Source: Tenacibaculum agarivorans
GTDB taxonomy: Bacteria; Bacteroidota; Bacteroidia; Flavobacteriales; Flavobacteriaceae
Length of the DNA: 64,000 nt
NCBI RefSeq assembly: GCF_001936575.1
Contig: NZ_MSMP01000004.1
Location: forward strand, 1 to 64,000
Reading direction: 5' to 3'
Below are positions 17,672 through 27,651 of this stretch, piece by piece. The position numbers were made by a program, and so were the translations under genes. Every line of letters begins with the position of its first letter. Positions within the stretch are counted from its first letter, which is position 1. Below the pieces are notes generated by a model. The model saw nothing but the letters and a program-made list of their open reading frames with translations. It was not told where the DNA came from and did not search any database.

Positions 17672-19795
17672 ATGAGGTTGAAAGTACTTATCACATTAGT
17701 AGTTACTCTATTAATTAGTAACCACACTTATGCATATAATGAGCATACAAATGATAAAGATCCTGAAAAGGATAAATTAATATTATACGTATTAAAAAAT
17801 CTATTGACTCGAGGACATTATGTTCAAAAAGATTTGAACGATACTTTTTCTGAGCATGTCTACAATGAGTTTATTAACAACTTAGATCCTAGTAAAAGGT
17901 ATTTTACTCAAGATGATTTAAAGGAGTTCTCTCAATATAAGTTTGAAATTGATGATCAATTAAGAGAATCAAATATTGCTTTTTACAAATTAGTTTATGG
18001 TCGATTTTTAGAAAAAATAAAAGCTGCAAAATTAACCTACAATACACTATTACTTCAACCTTTCAATTATGAAAAAGACGAAGAAATTAATATTGATTAC
18101 GATAAAGTTCCTTTTGCTAAAGATGAGAATGAATTGATTCAATATTGGCGAAAGCAATTAAAACTTCAGGTAATTAGCAGAGTGCAAGATGCAGAAGAGC
18201 AACAAGAAGAAAAACTGAAAAAAGATAAGAAAGCTAAAAAGAAATCTTTCGAAGAATTAGAATATGATGCACGCAAGGAGGTATTAAAGAATATGGAAGA
18301 TTTATATATCAGAATTGAAGAACTTGAAAATTCTGATTGGTATTCTACTTTTTTAAATAGTGTAGTGAGTGGCTTTGATCCACATACATCATATATGTCT
18401 CCAAGAATTAAGTCTAGATTCGATCAAGACATGTCTGGTAAATTAGAAGGTATTGGGGCTAGATTACAAAAAGAAGGAATTTATACTAAAATTGTAGAAC
18501 TAGTTTCGGGAGGACCTGCTTGGAAACAAGGAGAATTAGAGCCTGGAGATATCATTCTAAAAGTAGCTCAAGGTGAAGAAGAACCTCTTGATATTGTTGG
18601 AATGCGCTTAGATGATGCCATTACTTTTATTAAAGGGAAAAAAGGTACTGAAGTTCGTTTAACAGTAAAGAAAAAATTAGACGGATCTACCAAAGTAATT
18701 CCTATTATTAGAGACATTGTTGAACTTGAAGAAACTTTTGTTAAATCTAGTGTAGTTGAAAAGAACGGAAAAAAATATGGAATTATAAATCTTCCTAAAT
18801 TCTATATTGATTTTAGTGATGTTAAGAAAAGAAACGCTGCTAGTGATATGGAGCGTGAAATTGAGCGATTAAAAAAAGAGAATATAGAAGGACTTATTGT
18901 AGACCTTAGAAATAACGGTGGTGGTTCTTTAAAAACGGTAATAGATATAGGTGGTTTATTTATCGATAAAGGTCCTATTGTACAAGTTAAATATCGTGGT
19001 GAAGCAGCGAGTATTAAAAATGACACAGATGGTAAAACTTCTTGGAACGGTCCATTAGTAGTAATGGTAAATGAAATGTCTGCTTCTGCTTCAGAGATCT
19101 TTGCTGCTGCTATGCAAGATTATGGTAGAGGAGTTATTATTGGTGGTAAGCAGACCTACGGAAAAGGTACTGTACAAAATGTATTGCCTTTAAACTATTA
19201 TGTAAAGAAATATCCAGACGATCTAGGAGCTTTGAAAATGACCATTCAAAAGTTTTATAGAATTAATGGAGGATCTACACAAATTGAAGGCGTGTATTCT
19301 GATATCGCTATGCCAGATCGTTATAGTTACATGGAGTTTGGAGAACGCGATTTAGATGGTGCTTTACCTTGGGACAGAGTGAAGCCAGCCAACTATAAAA
19401 GAACAAGTAGTTATAGTAACTTTGGGGAGGTTATAAGTAGTAGTAAAGAACGTATTAATGCTGATCCTAAGTTTATTTCCATTAACGAGTATGCAAAGTG
19501 GCTTAAAAAGAATCAAGATGATAACACCTATTCATTGAATTATGATTTGTATAAGCAAGAAAGTGAGGATTTACAAAAGGAAGGAAAGAAATTTAAAGAT
19601 ATTTTTAAGTTTGAATCTAAATTAGATTTTAATTCTCCTGAATATGAAGTTCCTTTATTTAAACAAGATTCAGTATTGAAAGATAAAAGAGTAGCTTGGC
19701 ATAAAAATATGAAAAAAGACATTTACTTAAATGAAGCTTTAAATGTGTTAAGTGAATTAAAAATGAAGAACAACTACCAGTTAGTTAAGAAATAA
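17672..19795 (+). CDS. prc: tail-specific (C-terminal processing) protease, S41 family
   Basis: Periplasmic serine protease that degrades or trims envelope proteins from their C-termini. The 707-residue protein has a signal peptide ending near HTYAY, an N-terminal helical domain (about 25-230), a PDZ domain (about 240-340, with LEPGDIILKVAQG), the S41 catalytic domain with nucleophile region MSASASEIFAAAMQDYG and catalytic Lys in GGKQTYGKGTVQ, and a C-terminal DUF3340-type region. Architecture and length match the long Tsp/Prc group rather than short CtpA. A strong terminator begins at its stop codon. Confidence 0.94.
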   Translation: MRLKVLITLVVTLLISNHTYAYNEHTNDKDPEKDKLILYVLKNLLTRGHYVQKDLNDTFSEHVYNEFINNLDPSKRYFTQDDLKEFSQYKFEIDDQLRESNIAFYKLVYGRFLEKIKAAKLTYNTLLLQPFNYEKDEEINIDYDKVPFAKDENELIQYWRKQLKLQVISRVQDAEEQQEEKLKKDKKAKKKSFEELEYDARKEVLKNMEDLYIRIEELENSDWYSTFLNSVVSGFDPHTSYMSPRIKSRFDQDMSGKLEGIGARLQKEGIYTKIVELVSGGPAWKQGELEPGDIILKVAQGEEEPLDIVGMRLDDAITFIKGKKGTEVRLTVKKKLDGSTKVIPIIRDIVELEETFVKSSVVEKNGKKYGIINLPKFYIDFSDVKKRNAASDMEREIERLKKENIEGLIVDLRNNGGGSLKTVIDIGGLFIDKGPIVQVKYRGEAASIKNDTDGKTSWNGPLVVMVNEMSASASEIFAAAMQDYGRGVIIGGKQTYGKGTVQNVLPLNYYVKKYPDDLGALKMTIQKFYRINGGSTQIEGVYSDIAMPDRYSYMEFGERDLDGALPWDRVKPANYKRTSSYSNFGEVISSSKERINADPKFISINEYAKWLKKNQDDNTYSLNYDLYKQESEDLQKEGKKFKDIFKFESKLDFNSPEYEVPLFKQDSVLKDKRVAWHKNMKKDIYLNEALNVLSELKMKNNYQLVKK

Positions 19796-19829
19796 AAAGA
19801 AAAGCGACCTTTTGGTCGCTTTTCTTTTT
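19795..19829 (+). terminator. intrinsic terminator after prc
   Basis: AAAAGAAAAGCGACC (19795-19809) pairs perfectly with GGTCGCTTTTCTTTT (19814-19828) around a TTTT loop. It begins at the last base of the stop codon. Confidence 0.9.
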
Positions 19830-19959
19830 ATTTATAAATAGGTTTAATTCTTATATATGACTACTTATTATTACTTCATAAATACTTCTCTAAATATAAA
19901 AACCATAATATCCTTATCTATTTTACTTTAGCAAAAACATCCAAAAACTAGTTCTTCAG

Positions 19960-20685
19960 TTATAAAATTAATTCTTTAATCTTATCAGCATACCCGCGAC
20001 TTACTTTTACTTTTGTATCGTTTTTAAGTACTAACAAATAACTTTTCCCATACTTAGATACCTCTTTAATTGCTGGTAAACTTACAATACTACTACGATG
20101 AATGCGTAAGAATTGTTTAGGATTTAATTTTTCTTCCAATTGACTAATTCCTCTGTTACTAATATAGATTTCCTTTTGATCATAAATTTTAGAATAATCA
20201 CCATAGGCTTCTATATGATAAATATCTTCAGTAGCTAGTGTTACATATCTAGTTCCTTTTTCTACAATCATGCGATCAGGGTATTCTGTTTTTGACATGA
20301 TATGCTGATCGGCTAGTGGACCAATATGTTGTGGTGAATTTTCTTTAAGTTTAGAAATCGCTTTATCAAAACGTTCTCTCGTATAAGGCTTTAACAAATA
20401 ATCTACGGCATGTACTTCAAAAGCTTGTAATGCATATTTATCATATGCCGTACTAAAAATAATAGTAGGTAATTCTTCTAGGTGTTCTAATACATCAAAG
20501 CCTGTCAATCCAGGCATCTGGATGTCCATAAATACCAAATCAGGTTTGAATTCATTAATAATTTTAATCGCATCTACACCATTATTGGCTTCTCCTACAA
20601 GAATTAATTCTTTATGATTTTCTAAATATTCTTTAATAAGTGCACGCCCAGACTTTTCATCATCCACTATCACTACTTTTTTCAT
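19960..20685 (-). CDS. LytTR-family response regulator
   Basis: A 241-residue regulator with an N-terminal receiver domain (phospho-acceptor Asp54 in VFMDIQMPG, acidic pair VDDE at 7-10, conserved Lys in YLLKPY) and a C-terminal LytTR DNA-binding domain (about 135-240, with FLRIHRSSIV). It is the partner of the LytS-type kinase encoded 12 nt upstream. The pair is divergent from the outer-membrane barrel gene at 21953, a plausible target. Confidence 0.93.
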   Translation of the reverse strand: MKKVVIVDDEKSGRALIKEYLENHKELILVGEANNGVDAIKIINEFKPDLVFMDIQMPGLTGFDVLEHLEELPTIIFSTAYDKYALQAFEVHAVDYLLKPYTRERFDKAISKLKENSPQHIGPLADQHIMSKTEYPDRMIVEKGTRYVTLATEDIYHIEAYGDYSKIYDQKEIYISNRGISQLEEKLNPKQFLRIHRSSIVSLPAIKEVSKYGKSYLLVLKNDTKVKVSRGYADKIKELIL

Positions 20686-20697
20686 GTATTTGTTGTT

Positions 20698-21753
20698 TTA
20701 TAACTCAAACTGTACTTTGAGTCCACTAGGGAAATTATCAGTAACTTGTAATGTTGATTGATACATTTTCTGTAGGCGTTTTTGAGTATTACTTAAACCA
20801 ACCCCTAAATTGAAAATAGCTTCTTTATCTTCTACACCAATCCCTGTATCATTAATTTCAAACACTAATTTATCATCTTTTTCTTGAACGATAATATCTA
20901 TATGACCACCTTTCACCAATGGAGAAATACCATGTTTCACAGAATTTTCAACTAAAGGTTGTAAAATCATAGGAGGTATTTTTCGCGAAAGTAAATTATC
21001 AGGTACTGAAATATTAATAGAAAGTCTATCTTCAAAACGTTTTTGCTCTAGTTTTAAATAGGTAGTTACAAACTCTAATTCTTCTTTTAAAGTCACCAAA
21101 TCTTCACGACTTGCTTTTAATTGGTATCTGAAAAGATCTGCAAGCTCAGCGATCATTTCTCGTGTCTCTTCCATTTCTTTAGGAACACTTGCATTGATTG
21201 TATTAAAGACATTATATAAAAAATGCGGATTTAACTGTGCTTTGATTGCACTTAATTCACTTTTAAGTGCTGCATTTTTAAGCTCTATTTCATATTGAAG
21301 TCTTCTTTGATTGATAATATAATGTTCATAAGCATGGAATATAGAAAACTGAATTAGGTAAAACAGTGCAGGAATATAGATATCCCATATCTCTGAATTC
21401 CCATCTAAATGCCAATAACCTAACACTTCACAAGCTTTATAGAATATTGTTTTTGCAAATAAAATAAAAAACGGAAGTCCTAAAAAATGGAGCAGTAATC
21501 GATACTTTAGAGTCCAAGCACGACATATTCTAAAAATGAAAAACCACACAATAGCCGTAGCCACAAACATTAATGTATATTGTAACCCTTGAGTAAAATA
21601 CCAATCCTGTAAACTCCATAAAGTATCTGCTGGATCATTTTGCCCTCCTCTGTTATAATATAAAGTAACATGATAAAAAAAGGAAAGTGCAAGGTAGACA
21701 CCTATAACGGCTAGGACTTCAGAAATGCGTATGCTAAAAATACTTTTTCTCAT
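20698..21753 (-). CDS. LytS/YehU-type sensor histidine kinase
   Basis: A 351-residue kinase with four to five membrane helices in the first 155 residues and little extracytoplasmic sequence. A short coiled coil leads to the His_kinase domain, whose phospho-acceptor His187 lies in LNPHFLYNVFN, and then to an ATPase domain with the N box ENSVKHGI and G boxes NDTGIGV and GVGLSNTQKRL. No large sensor domain is present, so it probably senses membrane or cell-wall state. Transcribed with the response regulator at 19960 from a promoter at 21788-21817. Confidence 0.93.
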   Translation of the reverse strand: MRKSIFSIRISEVLAVIGVYLALSFFYHVTLYYNRGGQNDPADTLWSLQDWYFTQGLQYTLMFVATAIVWFFIFRICRAWTLKYRLLLHFLGLPFFILFAKTIFYKACEVLGYWHLDGNSEIWDIYIPALFYLIQFSIFHAYEHYIINQRRLQYEIELKNAALKSELSAIKAQLNPHFLYNVFNTINASVPKEMEETREMIAELADLFRYQLKASREDLVTLKEELEFVTTYLKLEQKRFEDRLSINISVPDNLLSRKIPPMILQPLVENSVKHGISPLVKGGHIDIIVQEKDDKLVFEINDTGIGVEDKEAIFNLGVGLSNTQKRLQKMYQSTLQVTDNFPSGLKVQFEL

Positions 21754-21787
21754 AATGGATTTTCCTTTATCAATTAGTGAATATACT

Positions 21788-21817
21788 CAAAACTATCTTT
21801 TTCTAAAGGAATGACAA
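21788..21817 (-). promoter_or_regulatory. promoter of the LytS/LytTR pair
   Basis: On the minus strand TTG (21815-21817) is followed after 19 nt by TAGTTTTG (21788-21795), a good -33/-7 match, 34 nt before the kinase start. Confidence 0.65.
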
Positions 21818-21844
21818 TTTTACTTTCGACGAGTTGACCTATAG

Positions 21845-21896
21845 ACCGATGAATGGCCCTAAGTCAATTCATCTAGCTATACGGCACCTCATCGGT
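21845..21896. repeat. inverted repeat between the kinase and barrel genes
   Basis: ACCGATGA (21845-21852) is complementary to TCATCGGT (21889-21896). A competing GATGAAT/ATTCATC pairing lies inside. The right arm is followed on the + strand by CTTTATTTTT, so it could act as a leader attenuator for the barrel gene or as a regulator site. This stretch is also less AT-rich than its surroundings. Confidence 0.4.
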
Positions 21897-21952
21897 TCTT
21901 TATTTTTAATGGATGTAGCATGTTTCATATTTGTATCAAACATATAGAAATT

Positions 21953-24346
21953 ATGAATACTCGAACACTATTTACTACTTTACTTATACTCATATCTGCT
22001 TTTGTTAAAGCACAAACACTAACTGGAACCATAGTCTCAGAAACTCAAGAGCCTTTACCTTATGTAAATGTTATTGTAAATACACAAGAAGGTAATCTTA
22101 TAAAAGCTGCTATTACTAATGAACAAGGTATTTTTAAAATACAAGACCTTTCCCCTAATACATATAATCTAGTAGTATCTTTTGTAGGATATACAACGGT
22201 AAAAAAAATAATTACAATTACCTCTACATCTCTTGAATTACCTTTAATTCAAATGCAATTATCCTCAGAAATACTAGATAATGTTACAATAGTAGCTCAA
22301 AAATCTATTATTAAAGTAGAACCTGATAAAACTGTATTTAATGTGTCAGCTACAATAGGTAGTACTGGTAATAATGGTCTTGAAGTATTAAGAAAAGCTC
22401 CTGGTGTACGTTTGGATAATGGTAACAATGTTATTGTCGAAGGAAAAACAGGAGTATTGATATACATAGATGGACGTCAAAGCTTTCTACAAGGCGATGA
22501 TCTTACCTCTTACTTACAATCGTTACAGGCTGATACTATAGAAAGTATAGAGATTATTACACAACCTTCTGCTAGATTTGATGCAGCTGGAAATGCGGGA
22601 ATAATTAATATTATTTTAAAAAGAGAGAAAGGATTAGGTACAAGAGGTAGTATATCTAGTACTGTAACTATGGGGGATTACCTGCGAACTAATAATACCG
22701 TTTCACTCACTAGTCGACTTAAAAAGTGGAATGTATATGGCACATACTCTAACTATCTAGGACGTTCTACTAGTTTTATTGATCTTTTTCGAATTCAAGG
22801 GAATACTATTTTTGACTCTAAAACAGATTCAGAATTAGATGGGTTCTCTAATAATATCCGTTTTGGTGCTGATCATTATCTAAATAAAAAAAGTACTATA
22901 GGAGGAGTAATTACTGCTAATTTGAATGATACAGAGAGTACTTCCAATAGCAGAACTCCTATTATTAATCGTACTACAAGAGTTATAGATAGTATTTTAA
23001 GCGCTCCTAATAGTACTGACAACAATACCACAAATTTAGGACTGAACTTCAACTATCGTTACAAGGATACAACAGGAACTATATTTAGTACCGATATCGA
23101 TTATGGACGTTATACTCGTGATCGACTCAATAATCAACCTAACTTTTATGTATCTCCTTCAGGAGAAGTACTTAATGAGAATATTACCTTACAGAATACA
23201 CCTATACATATTGATATATATGCTGCTAAAGCGGATTACCAACAAAATCTTGGAAAAGGCACTTTTGAAACAGGTGTGAAGGTGTCCAAAGTACGTACAG
23301 ATAATACTTTTGATTTCTTTAATACCATTAACGGAGAAAATATTTTAAACCTTGATCGAAGTAATCAATTTATTTATGATGAAAAGATTTATGCTGCTTA
23401 TACAAAATACAACTTCGGTATTGGAAAATGGAAATTCCAAGGAGGATTACGCCTAGAAACTACCGATTCTGATGGTGATCTTATTACAAAAACAGCAACA
23501 AATGATCAATCCGTAAGTCAAATTTATACCGATATATTTCCTTCGGCAGGATTGACTTATACTGCTAACAGGAATAACTCATTTGCATTAACCTATAGTC
23601 GGAGAATTCAACGTCCTAATTATCAAGATCTGAATCCATTTGAATATCAAATTAATGAATTGAGTTTTAGACGTGGTAATCCTTTTTTACAGCCACAATA
23701 CACAAATAATTTAAAGTTAGCTCATACGTATAAGTATACGTTAACCACAAGTTTTAGCTATTCATATGTGAGTGACTTTTTTGCTCAAGTAACAGAAGCT
23801 ATTGACAATACTAGAAACTTTTTAAGCACTCGTAATGTTGCTAATCAAGAAGTATATAATGTTAGTGTATCTTATCCTTTCAAAGTTAATAATTGGTGGC
23901 GTGTTTATGCTAATATATATGGATCATATAATAGATTCATTGCAACTGATGATGCTTTTATTTCGACTTCACAAAAGACCTTTGGATTTTATGCACAAAA
24001 TACTATTCGATTACCTAAAGATGTTAAGATAGAAGTCAGCGGATGGTTTAGTAGCCCTTCTATATGGGGGGGTACCTATAAGACAGAAAGTTTAGGTTCT
24101 CTGAATCTAGCCGCTCAAAAAAGTTGGAAGCAATGGACAGGAAAGATTAGTGTAAATGATGTACTTTACACAACTCCTTGGAATGGTACAACACAATTTG
24201 GTGATTTATTTATTGATGGGCGCGGAGGTAGTGATAGCCGTAATGTGAATTTTCACATACGATACAGCTTTGGAAATTCAGATGTAAAGAAAGCTCGTAA
24301 GCGCAAGGGAGGTTTAGAAGATGAAAAAGAAAGAATAGGTAGATAA
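21953..24346 (+). CDS. outer-membrane beta-barrel protein (TonB-receptor-like)
   Basis: A 797-residue outer-membrane protein. A signal peptide (about 1-21, ending FVKAQ) is followed by a carboxypeptidase-regulatory-like beta sandwich (about 22-105), a TonB-receptor plug-like domain (about 120-215, with GLEVLRKAPGVRLDNG) and a large C-terminal beta barrel of the OMP_b-brl_3 kind (about 380-780). The ATG at 21953 is preferred over 21920 because it gives the clean signal peptide. No SusD-like partner is adjacent, so it is not a standard polysaccharide locus. Divergence from a LytS/LytTR pair hints at regulation by that system. Ligand unknown. Confidence 0.88.
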   Translation: MNTRTLFTTLLILISAFVKAQTLTGTIVSETQEPLPYVNVIVNTQEGNLIKAAITNEQGIFKIQDLSPNTYNLVVSFVGYTTVKKIITITSTSLELPLIQMQLSSEILDNVTIVAQKSIIKVEPDKTVFNVSATIGSTGNNGLEVLRKAPGVRLDNGNNVIVEGKTGVLIYIDGRQSFLQGDDLTSYLQSLQADTIESIEIITQPSARFDAAGNAGIINIILKREKGLGTRGSISSTVTMGDYLRTNNTVSLTSRLKKWNVYGTYSNYLGRSTSFIDLFRIQGNTIFDSKTDSELDGFSNNIRFGADHYLNKKSTIGGVITANLNDTESTSNSRTPIINRTTRVIDSILSAPNSTDNNTTNLGLNFNYRYKDTTGTIFSTDIDYGRYTRDRLNNQPNFYVSPSGEVLNENITLQNTPIHIDIYAAKADYQQNLGKGTFETGVKVSKVRTDNTFDFFNTINGENILNLDRSNQFIYDEKIYAAYTKYNFGIGKWKFQGGLRLETTDSDGDLITKTATNDQSVSQIYTDIFPSAGLTYTANRNNSFALTYSRRIQRPNYQDLNPFEYQINELSFRRGNPFLQPQYTNNLKLAHTYKYTLTTSFSYSYVSDFFAQVTEAIDNTRNFLSTRNVANQEVYNVSVSYPFKVNNWWRVYANIYGSYNRFIATDDAFISTSQKTFGFYAQNTIRLPKDVKIEVSGWFSSPSIWGGTYKTESLGSLNLAAQKSWKQWTGKISVNDVLYTTPWNGTTQFGDLFIDGRGGSDSRNVNFHIRYSFGNSDVKKARKRKGGLEDEKERIGR

Positions 24347-24472
24347 TAATGAAAGACATTCATTTACTGTAAAATCAACACTTTATATATTTAAAAATTA
24401 AAACGATGTTAACTCAAAAAAATTGATACAAAATCAAGAAATATTATTAAATCAGTTTTAACTATTTTTAGA

Positions 24473-24509
24473 AAACAGGTTAAACTATTCTTTATAGTTT
24501 AACCTGTTT
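24473..24509. terminator. bidirectional terminator between convergent genes
   Basis: AAACAGGTTAAACTAT (24473-24488) and ATAGTTTAACCTGTTT (24494-24509) form a perfect 16-bp stem around TCTTT. It separates the barrel gene from the lipoprotein gene on the other strand, with T-rich sequence on the + side. Confidence 0.85.
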
Positions 24510-24514
24510 AATTT

Positions 24515-25144
24515 TTATCTATGAACCCATCCTATAACTCCTTCATAAATATACCCAGCATTGACACCTTCATTATAATTTGTGGTATATAAATGATCTG
24601 TATTAGATTGTCCATAAAAACGATATAATTTAACTCGACCAGAACCTCCAGAAGTATGGATGTATGCAGATTGATTAAAGAGAATTCTTCCAGAACTAAA
24701 CTCACGATCTCTAAAATTATATTCACTTAAATTTCTCCATCCTCTTCTGAGCACATTATTTCTTTCAGTTGTACTAGTGGTTAATAAGAAATCTCTATTA
24801 CCTGGACTCAATAGGAAAAAAACCTGTTTAGTTCCTGATGGTGGTGTAGGAGTTATTAACTTATTATAAATACCTAATTTAAAAGGTACCCCTTCTCTCC
24901 TACCTACAGCAACTCCCACATTACCTACTCTGTAAGTGTGTATACTATTTGCTCCTCCTAAATAATAACGAGAAACGCCCATTAAACCAACAGATCTACT
25001 ACTAACCGCTTTAGGTTCTAATTCAGTAGTTTCTGTAGTACTAGTTTCTTCAACTAATGGTTCCTCATCATTACATGAAGTGAATACAGCTAATGCTCCA
25101 ATTACAAGAGCAAAGGTTACGATTTTAGATTTAATTGTTTTCAT
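24515..25144 (-). CDS. lipoprotein with a DUF5648-like domain
   Basis: A 209-residue lipoprotein. The signal peptide ends in the lipobox FTSC (Cys24), followed by an acidic Thr/Glu-rich linker. The C-terminal part (about 60-209) has two repeats of the DUF5648 kind: a first copy with FFLLSPGNRDFLLTT and a clearer second with LYRFYGQSNTDHLYTTN and GYIYEGVIGWVH. In other proteins this repeat accompanies secreted hydrolases; its ligand is unknown. The mature protein is Arg-rich. Probably a surface-exposed outer-membrane lipoprotein. Confidence 0.8.
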   Translation of the reverse strand: MKTIKSKIVTFALVIGALAVFTSCNDEEPLVEETSTTETTELEPKAVSSRSVGLMGVSRYYLGGANSIHTYRVGNVGVAVGRREGVPFKLGIYNKLITPTPPSGTKQVFFLLSPGNRDFLLTTSTTERNNVLRRGWRNLSEYNFRDREFSSGRILFNQSAYIHTSGGSGRVKLYRFYGQSNTDHLYTTNYNEGVNAGYIYEGVIGWVHR

Positions 25145-25280
25145 AAAATATAAGGTTAAAATTTACTATAAATTTAAACCTCCTTACTCTACAAAAAACT
25201 CATTTGAGGATGAATAACAGAATCTTGTGGATTGATAAGTCTACATCTGTGATTAATTACTGGCCTTTATTAAAAAAACT

Positions 25281-26078
25281 CTAAATCAACACCTTAATAG
25301 TCACCACTAGTCCTTCATTAGCTCTAACATTAAAAACAGTATTATCTTCGAAAATAAAGTATTGTCCTTTAACTCCCACAAGTTTTCCTGTATAGCTACC
25401 TTGTTTCTTTATATTTAAACTCTTAGGCTTTTCTGGATATTGATTTACTGGAAAGTTAATTGCTGTTTCTTTATTGTTTTCTATAAAATATTCCTGAACC
25501 TCATCAGGAATAAAAGGTCGTAAACGCTCTTGCCATATTTGTAAATTTTCATCTTCAATATCATTCTTCAGCATTTTTCTCCAGTTTGTTTTATCTGCTA
25601 CATGCTCTTTTAATGCTACTTCGGTAATTCCTGCTAAATAACGATTAGGTACTTCAACTATTTCAATAGCTTCATGTGCACCTTGATCTATCCAACGTGT
25701 AGGAACTTGACTTTTACGCGTTACTCCAACTTTAACATTACTAGAATTTGCTAAATACACAATATGAGGTTGTAATTGCACTTTTTTCTCATATTCTAAA
25801 TCTCGATCTTCTTCTCCTAAATGTGCTTTACTTAGCTCAGGTCGCATGATCCAATCTCCAGCACTTGGGGCATCAAAAAAGCAAGATTTACAAAAACCTT
25901 GACGATAAATTTCTTTTTCTAATCCACATGACAAACACTCATAAGTTTCAAAAGTCAATTCAATAGTTTTATTAAGTAACTGATTTACATTAATAAAATC
26001 CGTTCCCATATCTAAAAAATACTGAACTTTCTCTAAGTTTTCAGTCATCATCTTTTTTAAAACGCCCTTGTATTGCAT
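25281..26078 (-). CDS. DUF2797-family zinc-ribbon protein
   Basis: A 265-residue cytoplasmic protein. A four-cysteine ribbon (CLSCG then FCKSC) lies near residues 47-65, followed by a core with VYLANSSNVKVGVTR and RWIDQGAHEAIEI. That core spacing (YL-KVGVTR-R-Q) resembles the GIY-YIG nuclease fold, which is my inference. The ATG at 26078 is preferred over the one at 26111 because it starts the conserved MQYKGVLKKM and leaves room for a -7 element TAAGTTTG at 26109-26116 (minus). Divergent from GH3. Biological role not established. Confidence 0.82.
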   Translation of the reverse strand: MQYKGVLKKMMTENLEKVQYFLDMGTDFINVNQLLNKTIELTFETYECLSCGLEKEIYRQGFCKSCFFDAPSAGDWIMRPELSKAHLGEEDRDLEYEKKVQLQPHIVYLANSSNVKVGVTRKSQVPTRWIDQGAHEAIEIVEVPNRYLAGITEVALKEHVADKTNWRKMLKNDIEDENLQIWQERLRPFIPDEVQEYFIENNKETAINFPVNQYPEKPKSLNIKKQGSYTGKLVGVKGQYFIFEDNTVFNVRANEGLVVTIKVLI

Positions 26079-26108
26079 GTTGTAAAATTTACTATTTTTA
26101 ACCGTAAA

Positions 26109-26116
26109 CAAACTTA
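26109..26116 (-). promoter_or_regulatory. -7 element TAAGTTTG upstream of the DUF2797 gene
   Basis: A TAnnTTTG match on the minus strand, 30 nt before the ATG at 26078. It lies inside the alternative longer reading frame, which supports the shorter start. Confidence 0.45.
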
Positions 26117-26133
26117 CAAATTCGAAGTCGGAA

Positions 26134-27645
26134 ATGCCATTTCAGTTTATAAATTCTATTATTTCTTGGTTTTTAAAAAAAAGGAAGCATCAAATGGAGT
26201 TATTTTTAAAGTATCCTATTGATGTTCAGCAAGAACTTCTTCTAAAACTTATTGCCATAGCTAAGCATACAGAATTTGGAAAAACGTATAAGTTTTCAAA
26301 AATTAAAAGCTATACTGATTTTGCCAATTATGTTCCTATTCAAAAGTATGAAACTTTTGAACCTTTAATAGAACGCTGTAGAAAAGGAGAACAAAATTTA
26401 TTTTGGCCAACAAAAATTAAATGGTTTGCTAAATCCAGTGGAACTACCAATGCGAAAAGTAAGTTTATTCCAGTAAGTGATGAAGCTTTAGAAGATTGTC
26501 ATTTTAAAGCTGGAAAAGACATGCTATGCTTATATATAAACAATAACGAAGCTGCGCAATTATTTACAGGAAAAGGATTACGATTAGGGGGTAGCTCTGC
26601 TATTTATGAAGATAATGATACCTATTTTGGTGATTTATCTGCCATAATTATAGAAAATATGCCTTTTTGGGCAGACTACAGTTCTGCACCAAAACAAGAA
26701 GTAGCGCTGATGAGTGAATGGGAAACTAAGATGGAAGCTATTATAGATGAAACCATCCATGAAAACATTACTAGTTTAGCTGGTGTGCCTTCTTGGATGT
26801 TAGTTCTTTTAAATAAGGTTTTAGAGAAAACTGGAAAATCAAATATCTTAGAAGTCTGGCCTAATTTAGAAGTTTATTTTCATGGAGGAGTAAATTTCAA
26901 CCCTTACCGAGAGCAATATAAAAAACTCATCCCAAAACCAAACTTTAAATATTATGAAACCTACAATGCTTCTGAAGGTTTTTTTGCCATACAAGACAAA
27001 AACAATTCGCATGAGCTTTTGCTGATGTTAGATTATGGGATCTTCTATGAGTTTATTCCAATGAGTGAATATGATGGTGAAAATTCGAAAGCAATACCTT
27101 TAGCTCAGGTACAAAAAGATGTAAACTACGCAGTAGTAATTACTACTAATGGCGGTTTATGGCGTTACTTAATTGGAGATACCGTAAAATTCACATCTAC
27201 TGATCCTTATCGTGTTAAAATTACGGGGCGTACCAAACATCATATTAATGTATTTGGAGAGGAACTTATTATAGAAAATGCTGAAGAGGCCTTAAAATTA
27301 GCCTGTGAAAAAACTAAAGCAACCATTAAAGATTATACTGTAGCTCCAATTTTTATGGCTGGAAAAGAGAAAGGTGGACATGAATGGATTATTGAGTTTA
27401 CTAAAAAGCCTAAAGATATTCACTTCTTTACCGAAATGTTAGATAACGCTTTAAAAAATTGTAATTCAGATTATGAAGCAAAAAGGTATAATAACATGAC
27501 ATTAGCTATGCCTAAAGTACAAGAAGCTAGAGAAGGTTTATTTTATGATTGGCTAAAACATAAAGGAAAATTAGGAGGACAACATAAAGTGCCTAGATTA
27601 TCTAACAAAAGAGAATTAGTAGAAGAACTGCATAACTTAGAATAA
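26134..27645 (+). CDS. GH3-family acyl-adenylate/amide synthetase
   Basis: A 503-residue member of the GH3 superfamily, known in plants for conjugating amino acids to auxin or jasmonate through an acyl-adenylate. The ATP-binding motif is seen as AKSSGTTNAKSKFIPVS near residue 105, with a later YNASEGFFAIQ motif and the GDTVKFTSTDPYRVKITGRTKH hinge region. Bacterial members lack a known substrate; in Bacteroidota a role in lipid or amide synthesis is possible. The Crp/Fnr gene starts 6 nt after its stop, so the two are cotranscribed. Confidence 0.88.
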   Translation: MPFQFINSIISWFLKKRKHQMELFLKYPIDVQQELLLKLIAIAKHTEFGKTYKFSKIKSYTDFANYVPIQKYETFEPLIERCRKGEQNLFWPTKIKWFAKSSGTTNAKSKFIPVSDEALEDCHFKAGKDMLCLYINNNEAAQLFTGKGLRLGGSSAIYEDNDTYFGDLSAIIIENMPFWADYSSAPKQEVALMSEWETKMEAIIDETIHENITSLAGVPSWMLVLLNKVLEKTGKSNILEVWPNLEVYFHGGVNFNPYREQYKKLIPKPNFKYYETYNASEGFFAIQDKNNSHELLLMLDYGIFYEFIPMSEYDGENSKAIPLAQVQKDVNYAVVITTNGGLWRYLIGDTVKFTSTDPYRVKITGRTKHHINVFGEELIIENAEEALKLACEKTKATIKDYTVAPIFMAGKEKGGHEWIIEFTKKPKDIHFFTEMLDNALKNCNSDYEAKRYNNMTLAMPKVQEAREGLFYDWLKHKGKLGGQHKVPRLSNKRELVEELHNLE

Positions 27646-27651
27646 ATAGCC

